A stretch of 64,000 nucleotides of DNA, taken from the NCBI GenBank assembly GCA_964523105.1, contig CAZFZN010000024.1:1-64000 (forward strand), written 5' to 3'. A model generated the notes under the pieces. That model made no database searches, was not told where the DNA came from, and saw only the letters and a list, made by a program, of their open reading frames with translations. The stretch comes from V1-33 sp964523105. GTDB lineage: Bacteria; Verrucomicrobiota; Verrucomicrobiia; Verrucomicrobiales; V1-33. How positions within the stretch are numbered: position 1 is the first letter of the stretch; each line of letters begins with the position of its first letter. The position numbers and the translations under genes are program-made. Of the stretch, positions 15,697 to 23,147 are shown piece after piece.

Positions 15697-18057
15697 TCAG
15701 GTGGCGCAGCAGGCATCGATTTCCAGCTGGATCGGCTCGCCGGCGCACAGCGTGACCGGAGTGCCGCAGTGGATGATTTCGAGATCCGGTCCGCTGATGA
15801 GCAGATAGGTCGCGCTGCGCGGATCGCGGTCCAGTTCCACCCGCAGTTTGCGGCCGCGGATCATCAGGGTGAAGCGAATGTCCTTCACCGGCAGGTTCAG
15901 TGCGGGATGAAAGGAGATGCGGCCGTTGTAATCGCGCATGCCCGCGACGCCGTTGATCAACGCCATCCAGGTGCCGGCCATGGACGCGATGTGGCAGCCG
16001 TGCTGGACGTTGGCGCCGACGTCCGCGAGGTCCATGAGCAGGGCGTAGCGCGCGTACTTGTAGGCCATTTCATGCAGCCCCAGCTCCCAGGCGATGATGC
16101 TTTGGATCGAAACCGAAAGCGACGAGTCCCCGGTCGTGAGCGGGTCGTAGAATTCGAAGTTTCGCCGCTTTTGCACGGAGGAGAAGTGATTGCCGAGAAG
16201 AAACATGGCGAGGACGACGTCCGCCTGTTTGACGACCTTGTGGCGGTAGATCACGAGCGGATGATAGTGCAGCAGCAGCGGGTATTTCTCCGGCGGCGTG
16301 CCCGCGAAATCCCACGGCTCCAGCGAGAGGAAGTCGTCGTCCTGGAGGTGAATGCCCCGCTCATCGTCGTAGGGCACGTACATGAGATCGGCCGCGCGCC
16401 GCCATTCGTCGATCTCATGGTCCTCCAGCCTGGTATTGTGCACGAGCGCCGCATAGCGCCCGGGCTGCTGCTCGCGCAGCCGGCCCACCGTTTCCGCAGC
16501 GTAGCGCAGATTCTCGCGCGCCATGAGATTGGTGTAGGCGTTGTTGTTGACCACGGCGTTGTACTCATCCGGCCCGGTGACGCCGTTGATGCAGAACTTC
16601 CCGTCCCGGTCTTCGGAGAAGAACCCCAGGTCCGCCCACAACCGCGCGGTTTCCACGAGCATCTCCGCGCCTTCGCTTTCCAGAAACGCCGTGTCGCCGG
16701 AGATTTCCACATACTTGCGCAGCGCAAAAGCGATGTCCGCGTTGATGTGGTACTGCGCCGTGCCGGCGGCATAGTAGGCGGACGCCTCCTCGCCGCTGAT
16801 GGTCCGCCACGGAAACAGCGCCCCCTTCTGATTCACCTCCCGCGCCCGCTGCCGCGCGTGGTCGAGCATCGAATAACGGAACGACAACAGATTCCGCGCC
16901 AGCCTCGGCTCGGTGTAAACGAGGAACGGCAGGAGATAGATTTCCGCGTCCCAGAAATAATGGCCCTCGTAGCCGTCGCCTGTCAGGCCTTTGGCGGGAA
17001 TGCCGTTGCCCTCGGCCCGGGCACTGGCCTGCGCGAGATGGAAAAGATTGAATCGAATGACCTGCTGAATGGCCGGATGGCCGGTGACCACCACGTCGGC
17101 GCGGTCCCAGAAGTCGGCGAGATAACTTTCCTGTCCGGTCTTCAGACTCTCAATGCCGTCGCGCGCGGCGCGGTCCAGAGCACGCTCCACCCTTTCCACC
17201 AGCTCCTCACATCCGGCCGTGCGCGACTGGTGATAGGTCATGAACTTGTCCAGCCTCACCGGTTTGCCCTCGCACGCCTCCACCGCGAACGTCACCCGTC
17301 CGGATTCCTCATTGCTGCGGCAAACGATTTCGACCGGGCACTCCGTTTCGATCGCGTGTTCGATGCCGCAGGCGAGCCGCATCCGGCTCGTCTGGGTGAC
17401 ATGCCCGAGCGTCACCCGCATTCCTCCGTCATGGTGAAACTCGGGAAGCAGAACCCGTCCGCCCAGCGCCCGCGTGCCCCGGGGATCGGCCGCCTCCGCC
17501 TGAGCGCTGGAAACATTGAGCAGCTCCGAAGTGATGACGATGGGGGCATCGCCGCGCAGCATCGTGACTTCATAACGAATCGCCGCGAGGTGCCGGTGCA
17601 CGAAGGAAACCAGCCGCTCCGAACGCACCCGGATGACCTTTCCGGAATGCTTTTCCCACACGATCTCGCGCTCCAGCACACCGCGCCGCATATCAAGCGC
17701 ACGCTCGTAGGACAGCAGCCGGGCTTTGGAGAGATCGAGCAATTCGTCGTCCACGTAGAGCCGGATGATCTTGCTGTCAGGGACATTGACGATGGTCTGT
17801 CCGGTGCGGGCGAACCCGAAAGCGTCCTCGCCATAAATGATCGGCCATGTCTCGTGAAATCCGTTGATGAAAGTACCGTTGTGATAGGCCGGACTGCCCT
17901 CCTCGAAGGCGCCCCGGATGCCGAGGTAGCCGTTGGCGAGCGCGAAGAGCGTCTCCGTCTGACCGAGCAGACGCGGGTAGAACTGTTTCTCCACGACCCT
18001 CCATTCCTCGGGCGGATAAATGTGCGGCGGCAGCAGTTCGATCGGACGTTTCAGCAT
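15697..18057 (-). CDS. glycoside hydrolase family 65 disaccharide phosphorylase
   Basis: This encodes 786 residues, the full GH65 length. Order: N-terminal beta-sandwich (about 1-280; QTETLFALANGYLGIRGAFEEG), linker, (alpha/alpha)6 barrel (about 320-700) and C-terminal beta domain. Landmarks are GLTGDGYEGHYFWDAEIYLLP, AAGTAQYHINADIAFA, the general acid Glu498 in NGVTGPDEYNAVVNNN, and HGCHIASMAGTW near 690. GH65 enzymes phosphorolyse trehalose, maltose, kojibiose or nigerose to beta-glucose-1-phosphate and glucose. The specificity cannot be read reliably by eye. The gene 18 bp upstream encodes a beta-phosphoglucomutase-like enzyme that would convert the product to glucose-6-phosphate, so the pair is a complete catabolic module lacking only a transporter. 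Confidence 0.93.
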   Translation of the reverse strand: MLKRPIELLPPHIYPPEEWRVVEKQFYPRLLGQTETLFALANGYLGIRGAFEEGSPAYHNGTFINGFHETWPIIYGEDAFGFARTGQTIVNVPDSKIIRLYVDDELLDLSKARLLSYERALDMRRGVLEREIVWEKHSGKVIRVRSERLVSFVHRHLAAIRYEVTMLRGDAPIVITSELLNVSSAQAEAADPRGTRALGGRVLLPEFHHDGGMRVTLGHVTQTSRMRLACGIEHAIETECPVEIVCRSNEESGRVTFAVEACEGKPVRLDKFMTYHQSRTAGCEELVERVERALDRAARDGIESLKTGQESYLADFWDRADVVVTGHPAIQQVIRFNLFHLAQASARAEGNGIPAKGLTGDGYEGHYFWDAEIYLLPFLVYTEPRLARNLLSFRYSMLDHARQRAREVNQKGALFPWRTISGEEASAYYAAGTAQYHINADIAFALRKYVEISGDTAFLESEGAEMLVETARLWADLGFFSEDRDGKFCINGVTGPDEYNAVVNNNAYTNLMARENLRYAAETVGRLREQQPGRYAALVHNTRLEDHEIDEWRRAADLMYVPYDDERGIHLQDDDFLSLEPWDFAGTPPEKYPLLLHYHPLVIYRHKVVKQADVVLAMFLLGNHFSSVQKRRNFEFYDPLTTGDSSLSVSIQSIIAWELGLHEMAYKYARYALLMDLADVGANVQHGCHIASMAGTWMALINGVAGMRDYNGRISFHPALNLPVKDIRFTLMIRGRKLRVELDRDPRSATYLLISGPDLEIIHCGTPVTLCAGEPIQLEIDACCAT

Positions 18058-18075
18058 GATATCAGTAAAAACCGG

Positions 18076-18864
18076 TCAGGAATTCGGGGAGGCACCGGCC
18101 GCGGGACCGGCTTTTTCGAGAAAGACTTCAAGGTCGGCGATGACCAGATCGGCCCCCGCAGACTTGAGACGGTCGGCATCCCCGTGCCGGGCGATGCCCA
18201 CGACGCAGCGGAACCCGCCGGCGCGGCCCGCCTGCACGCCGAAAATCGCATCCTCCACCACCAGAGTCCGGCACGGATCGACGCCGAGTTCGCGGGCCGC
18301 TTCGATGAACATGTCAGGCGCGGGTTTTCCCCGCAGGTGGCGCTCCTTCGCCGTGCGCCCGTCGATGCGCACTTCAAAAAGTTCCTCAATGCCGGCGGCG
18401 CGGAGCACGGCCTGACAGTTTTCGCTCGACGAGACGACCGCGAGCCGCTTGCCCTGGCTGCGCAATTCCTGCACCCAGCGCAGTGAGCCGGGAAAGACGA
18501 AGACGCCGTCCGCGGCGAGCACCTCGGCCACGTAAAGATCCTTCTGATTCCCGAGCCCGCAGACCGTTTCCTCACCCGGCGGGTCGGAAGGTTCGCCCCG
18601 CGGCAGTTCGATGCCCCGCGATTCGAGAAAACTCTGCACGCCGTCGTAGCGCGGCTTGCCGTCCACGCTTTGCAGATAGTCGTGAATCGGATCGAACGGT
18701 TCGTAATGCTTCCGCTCCGCGAGGCCGCGTTTCAGGAGGTATTGGTCGAACATTCGTTTCCAAGCCCGTGCATGAATGCGCGCGGTGTCCGTCAGCACGC
18801 CGTCGAGGTCGAACAGAACCGCGTCATAATCGTCGATGGCCAGTGGGGAGAGATGCATGGTCAT
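18076..18864 (-). CDS. beta-phosphoglucomutase-like HAD hydrolase
   Basis: This encodes 262 residues from the ATG at 18864; an ATG at 18858 is nearly equivalent. HAD motifs are in order: FDLDGVLTDTA with nucleophile Asp19 and acid/base Asp21, an alpha-helical cap (about 30-115, YEPFDPIHDYLQSVDGKPRY), motif II VVSSSEN, motif III Lys in RGKPAPDMF, and motif IV VVEDAIFGVQAG. The cap sequence and the GH65 neighbour fit a mutase converting beta-glucose-1-phosphate to glucose-6-phosphate, not a phosphatase. It is located first in the two-gene minus-strand operon, 18 bp before the phosphorylase start. Confidence 0.88.
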   Translation of the reverse strand: MTMHLSPLAIDDYDAVLFDLDGVLTDTARIHARAWKRMFDQYLLKRGLAERKHYEPFDPIHDYLQSVDGKPRYDGVQSFLESRGIELPRGEPSDPPGEETVCGLGNQKDLYVAEVLAADGVFVFPGSLRWVQELRSQGKRLAVVSSSENCQAVLRAAGIEELFEVRIDGRTAKERHLRGKPAPDMFIEAARELGVDPCRTLVVEDAIFGVQAGRAGGFRCVVGIARHGDADRLKSAGADLVIADLEVFLEKAGPAAGASPNS

Positions 18865-19027
18865 CCAGGAGGTTTCGCTCCGGTCTGATGGACGGACCGG
18901 AACAGTTTTTCTACTGTCGTGCTGCGACGGCGAGGCAAACCGAAACTTCCTCCGCACTCGCGCCGCTCCACCTGGACGGAACCCGGTGCACCTGTTACCG
19001 GGTTTCACCGCGAGGGCATTCCTGTCA

Positions 19028-21487
19028 TCATTCAGACGCCGCCTGCACTGCGCTTTCGTAGAATGACAGTGCCTTCTCATACTCCGCCAGAGCCTCAGCC
19101 GGAAGCAGGTCGCGGCTGCGTTCGATCTCGGCGCGGACACGGGAGGCGAACCACTCCGCCTCCGCGCGGCGCGGACGGAGCGGTTTGTCAGCCACATCGA
19201 ACCACACCGGCGCGGTGTGCGCGAAGCGCCAGCGGTCGCCCTCCAGTTCCCACGCGCGCACCGCCACCCAGCGGGTGCCTTTTTCGTCGATCGGAAATGT
19301 GGCGTGCGCGTCTCCGGTCGTTCCCGACTCCGATGCCGGCATGACCATGACGGGCTCACAGCGGCCGTTGATGATGAGTTCCAGTCTGGTCTCGCGGCGA
19401 TGCAGCACGCGGATGCGCGCTTCCTTCTCCGTGATGTCCGCCATGAGCATCGGCCCGGTGGTGACGAAACTGCGCCCGGCGGCGAGGCCTTTGATCCAGG
19501 CGTCGTAGTTGAATCCGTCAGGCAGGTTCACATAGACGCGCCCGAATCCTAGCGGCACGGGATGCACTCCGCTGGCGGTGCCGGCGGTGGGCCGGATGTC
19601 GCGCAGGCCGCAGTTGAGCAGCGCCCAGTAGATGCGGTGCGTGAATTCGATCCATTCCTTCTCGCCGCCCTCGCGACGCTCCTGTCCGTCAGGAAAAGCC
19701 CAGCCCGGCGCGGGGCCGCTCCATTTGGTGAAACCGAATTCCGTGCGCCACATGTGATTGTTGGCGAGTTCGTAGAGCGACGGCCCGAGCAGCGGCGGCA
19801 GCACGAGCGCGAACGGCCAGTCGTGTTTGTCCATGTCGAACAGCGCGCCCTCTTTCCGCGCCTGTTCGATAACGGGCGCGAGTGGCGGGATGCCTGACGC
19901 GAACGGCGTACGGTGATTGAGCGCGAACACCGCGCCCAGCGTGTGCCGCTTGCTGCGCACGGTGAAAATCTCCCATTCCGTATTCCGCGGCCAGATGACG
20001 TGGGTGCCGTCCACCTTGATCAATTCCGCGGGCGCCGCGGCATCGGCGGTCAGCGTGCGGTCGCCCGTGCCCGGCGGCGCGAAGGCGTGCGTCACCCAGT
20101 AGGTGAACGGAAACGCGACGTTCAAGTCCTCCGCCATCACGACCGTGGGCAGTTCCGCCAGAGAACGATGCACATGCGTGTCGCCGCTGAACCACTTCTC
20201 CTCCGCCATGTTCACCCAGCGATGGATGGGAAGCTCAACCTGCAGCGACTCCGTGCCGACGCTGATCTCCTTCACCAGCGGCAGGTATTCCTTGCCGCGC
20301 TCGACGGTGAGTTTGTATTTCCCTGGCCGCAGTGAGGCACGGAAAGGATGCGCCGAGAGCGAAGTGTGGCGCTCGACGGCATTTTTGTTCAGCCAATTCT
20401 GTTTGTCATAGCGAATGGCGGTGCCGGCGTCGCTTTCCGCGAAATGAAATCCGTTCGCGCCCTCGATGCAGAGCCGCGCGGCGACAGGTTGGCCGTTCTC
20501 AGTGATGCTGCCGGTGACGGTCGTCTGCTCCAGCGGCTTCCAGAATTCACCGAGCCGCTTCAACTCCGCCTGAATGTCCGCTCCCTGGTAAAACGAGACA
20601 CGGCCAAAGACTTCGCGCGATTCGCCAGGCGGGCAGTCGGGAAACTGCGGATCGCTGTGAATGCACGGGCAAGGCGGGTTCTCCCACACGCGCTGCACCG
20701 GCTGCCACGCCTGGATGATCCAGCGCTGGCCGTCGTCCGACCGCACCGCAACGAATGGCGACGCGAGCACCTTGTTCTCCTTCGTCTGCGCCTCGAATCC
20801 CCTGGCGCGGCCCAGCATGAGACACATCTGCACGCGCAGGCCGGTGAGTTTTTCCGCGGTGCCGTTCTTCAAAGACATGCGCAGGGCGACATGATCGCGC
20901 TGCGGCGCGGCATGGACGAAGAACTCAATGTCATTCGGCAAACGGCGATGCGAAAAGAACGATCCGTCTGCGCGGCGCTCCCACTCCTGCGGCGGCAGGG
21001 TCTCGCCGCGCTGCGTCCAGATGGTCGGAATGTGCGTGTGCGCCAGATACGTCAGGCCGAGATTGGAAAAGACCGCCTCCGGCACATCGAGCACCGCATA
21101 ACCGCCTTCATTCCATGGCGGGAAAATACTGAGCTTCGTTTCGCGCTGCGGATCGACAGCCCCGTCAAAGAACCCCAGCCGCGGATGCCGCCCGCCTGGA
21201 TAGGGCAGCACCAGCAGCGGCGGATCCACGGGACGGAGCGGCTTCGTCTGCGGTGAGATGTGCAACCGCTCCAGCGCGGCGGTGACCGCGGCGGGATCCA
21301 TGCCCGTGGCGACTGTGATTTCCGGAACGGAGTAGCCGTGATGCCACACCATGTTCTCCAGCCAGAAGCGCAGGTCCGCCTCGCCGCGCGGCGGGCGCGG
21401 GGTGACTTTCTCAGGCTGCTGCGCCGGCACTCGCAGGCTGAGCAGCCCGATCAGAACCAAGAAGAGAATACGCCGGAAGAATTTCAT
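19028..21487 (-). CDS. secreted PHP-like (CehA/McbA-type) metallohydrolase
   Basis: This encodes 819 residues. The start at 21487 gives a signal peptide (MKFFRRILFLVLIGLLSL, cleavage after VPAQ). The N-terminal half is unrecognised and beta-rich; about 340-425 includes a carboxypeptidase-regulatory-like segment (TVTGSITENGQPVAARLCIEG to PGKYKLTVERGKE). From about 430 a PHP-like metal domain begins with EKWFSGDTHVHRS (His-x-His near 439-441) and continues through LNHRTPFASG, MDKHDWPFA and SGVHPVPLGFGRVYVNLPDG. Related secreted proteins occur in planctomycetes and Verrucomicrobia. Substrate unknown; phosphoester hydrolysis is the family expectation. It lies downstream of the DUF1501 gene on the same strand, but a hairpin-rich gap of 283 bp suggests separate transcription. 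Confidence 0.78.
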   Translation of the reverse strand: MKFFRRILFLVLIGLLSLRVPAQQPEKVTPRPPRGEADLRFWLENMVWHHGYSVPEITVATGMDPAAVTAALERLHISPQTKPLRPVDPPLLVLPYPGGRHPRLGFFDGAVDPQRETKLSIFPPWNEGGYAVLDVPEAVFSNLGLTYLAHTHIPTIWTQRGETLPPQEWERRADGSFFSHRRLPNDIEFFVHAAPQRDHVALRMSLKNGTAEKLTGLRVQMCLMLGRARGFEAQTKENKVLASPFVAVRSDDGQRWIIQAWQPVQRVWENPPCPCIHSDPQFPDCPPGESREVFGRVSFYQGADIQAELKRLGEFWKPLEQTTVTGSITENGQPVAARLCIEGANGFHFAESDAGTAIRYDKQNWLNKNAVERHTSLSAHPFRASLRPGKYKLTVERGKEYLPLVKEISVGTESLQVELPIHRWVNMAEEKWFSGDTHVHRSLAELPTVVMAEDLNVAFPFTYWVTHAFAPPGTGDRTLTADAAAPAELIKVDGTHVIWPRNTEWEIFTVRSKRHTLGAVFALNHRTPFASGIPPLAPVIEQARKEGALFDMDKHDWPFALVLPPLLGPSLYELANNHMWRTEFGFTKWSGPAPGWAFPDGQERREGGEKEWIEFTHRIYWALLNCGLRDIRPTAGTASGVHPVPLGFGRVYVNLPDGFNYDAWIKGLAAGRSFVTTGPMLMADITEKEARIRVLHRRETRLELIINGRCEPVMVMPASESGTTGDAHATFPIDEKGTRWVAVRAWELEGDRWRFAHTAPVWFDVADKPLRPRRAEAEWFASRVRAEIERSRDLLPAEALAEYEKALSFYESAVQAASE

Positions 21488-21543
21488 CTCCGCATTGTCG
21501 CGGCAACGTCCCGCCTTGAGCAAGCTCATGCTCACGCACAAAG

Positions 21544-21619
21544 CCGTAGCAAGGCCGTCCCGGCTTTGTCCTTCAGTCATCGTACGGGAGCGGACAAGAC
21601 CGGGACGGCCTTGTTACGG
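21544..21619. repeat. hairpin repeat, 28-bp arms (family shared with 46824-46902)
   Basis: The left arm 21544-21571 (CCGTAGCAAGGCCGTCCCGG at its start) is complementary to 21592-21619 with about 25 of 28 positions matching, around a 20-base loop. The core GGGACGGCCTTG recurs at 46880-46902 in the same palindromic arrangement. It is intergenic and non-coding. Confidence 0.8.
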
Positions 21620-21649
21620 GTCTCTATGCTGTTCATGCGTTAGTTCTGC

Positions 21650-21674
21650 CCCAACCCGGCGAAGCCGGGTTGGG
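21650..21674. terminator. GC-rich hairpin, candidate terminator
   Basis: CCCAACCCGGC, a GAA loop, and GCCGGGTTGGG form a perfect 11-bp stem at 21650-21674, followed by TTT on the plus strand. It lies downstream of the DUF1501 gene (minus strand, stop at 21771), about 100 bp past the stop. It may be a factor-independent terminator or another palindromic repeat. Confidence 0.5.
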
Positions 21675-21770
21675 TTTACCAGTGAGTTACTAACGAGGCC
21701 CGGGAGAAAACATTTTCGCGGGAGGGCCGAGTGCGGAACTTGGGCCAAGGCCTGAACACCAGCGGTGACA

Positions 21771-23147
21771 TCACGCCACGCAGTCGTGCAGCACGCGCCC
21801 GAAGACATCGGTGAGGCGGTGATCGCGGCCGCCGAAGCGCCAGGTGAGCTTCTCGTGATCCATGCCGAGCAGGTGGAGCACGGTGGCGTGGAGGTCGTGG
21901 ATGTCGCAGGGCTTCTCGACCGCTTTGTAGCCGTATTCGTCGGTCGCACCATAAATGGTGCCGCCGCGCACGCCGCCGCCGGCGAGCCAAACGGAGAAGC
22001 CGAATTCGTTGTGGTCGCGTCCGTTGTAGCCCTGGGCGAACGGGGTGCGGCCAAACTCGGTGGCGAACAGCACGAGCGTTTCATCGAGCAGGCCCCGGGC
22101 TTTCAAATCCTCCAGGAGCGCGGCGATGGGCTGATCCACGGCGAGGGCGTTGCCCGCGTGATTCTTTTCCAGGTCGCCGTGCGCGTCCCATGCGTCGTCG
22201 CCAAAAATGGCGGGAATGGTGACCTCCACAAAGCGCACGCCGCGCTCGATGAGACGGCGTGCCATGAGGCACGAGCGCCCGTAGCGGCGCGTGTGCTGAT
22301 TGGAATGCGTCAGGCCGTAGCGTTCCTGGAGCCACACCGGCTCGGCGCTGAGGTCGGCCAGTTCCGGCACGGAGAGCTGCATCTTCGCCGCGATTTCGGC
22401 ATTCAGAATCGCCGATTCGATGGCTGCGGCGTGCGCGCCAACGCGCTGACTGAAGCGCCGGTCGCGCCGGCGCACCCAGGAGAGGAGTTCCTCCTGCGAA
22501 TTCGGCTGCGCGGGTTTGAGATTCGGCACGGGATCACCTTCGGGATCGAAGATACTGGCTTCGTGCGCTGCGGGCAGGAAGCCGCTTTTGAAGTTGTCGA
22601 GCCCGCCGATCGGAAACAGTCCGGTGTTGATGACGACGAAGCCTGGCAGATTCGCCGCTGCGCTGCCGAGGCCGTAGCTAACCCAGGAACCCATCGAAGG
22701 CCGGCCCAGCAGCCCGCTGCCGGTGTGCATCCAGAAGTTGGCGTTGGCGTGAACGGCGGATTTGGAGGTGAGCGACCGGATGAGGCAGAGGTCGTCGGCG
22801 CGTTCGCGAAGGTGAGGGAATAGGTCGCTCACCGGCATGCCGCATTTTCCACCGGGCTTGAACTCCCACGGGCTTCCGAAGACGGTGCCGTTGGAGTCGA
22901 ACTGCGTGGCCTCCTTCTTCATCGGGAAGGGCTTGCCATGTTCCGCGCGCAGCCGGGGCTTGGGATCGAAGCTGTCCATCTGCGAGACGCCGCCGCTCAT
23001 GTAGAGCACGATCATCTGCTTCGCGCGCGGCCGGTGCTGCGGCGTGACCGCGCCGCGCTCCGCGCCGAGCAGGGACGACGCCGCCAGCCAGCCGAAGCCG
23101 CTCGAAGCTGTTTGAAGAATGCGGCGGCGGGAGATCACTCGATCCAT
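21771..23147 (-). CDS. DUF1501 family protein (Tat-exported, sulfatase-like fold)
   Basis: This encodes 458 residues. The ATG at 23147 has an AAGGAA ribosome site and starts a twin-arginine signal (SRRRILQTASSGFGWLAASS). DUF1501 hallmarks are KQMIVLYMSGGVSQMDSFDP, GKPFPMKKE, HANANFWMHTGSGLLGRPSM, PGFVVINTG, RGVRFVEVTIP, DAWDAHGDLEKNH, TEFGRTPFAQG, GRDHNEFGFSVWLAGGG and HDLHATVLHLLGMDHEKLT. The family has an alkaline-phosphatase/sulfatase-like fold and no experimentally fixed role that I know of. Its start overlaps the end of the DUF1549/DUF1553 gene by 13 bp, the usual arrangement of this pair in planctomycetes and Verrucomicrobia, implying translational coupling. Confidence 0.93.
   Translation of the reverse strand: MDRVISRRRILQTASSGFGWLAASSLLGAERGAVTPQHRPRAKQMIVLYMSGGVSQMDSFDPKPRLRAEHGKPFPMKKEATQFDSNGTVFGSPWEFKPGGKCGMPVSDLFPHLRERADDLCLIRSLTSKSAVHANANFWMHTGSGLLGRPSMGSWVSYGLGSAAANLPGFVVINTGLFPIGGLDNFKSGFLPAAHEASIFDPEGDPVPNLKPAQPNSQEELLSWVRRRDRRFSQRVGAHAAAIESAILNAEIAAKMQLSVPELADLSAEPVWLQERYGLTHSNQHTRRYGRSCLMARRLIERGVRFVEVTIPAIFGDDAWDAHGDLEKNHAGNALAVDQPIAALLEDLKARGLLDETLVLFATEFGRTPFAQGYNGRDHNEFGFSVWLAGGGVRGGTIYGATDEYGYKAVEKPCDIHDLHATVLHLLGMDHEKLTWRFGGRDHRLTDVFGRVLHDCVA

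Noticed and set aside
15661..18486. Very long plus-strand open frame opposite the GH65 and HAD genes
   Set aside because: It is antisense to two genes with complete catalytic motifs. The translation is rich in Arg, His, Gly and Ala as expected for a mirror frame in high-G+C DNA, and no family features are present.
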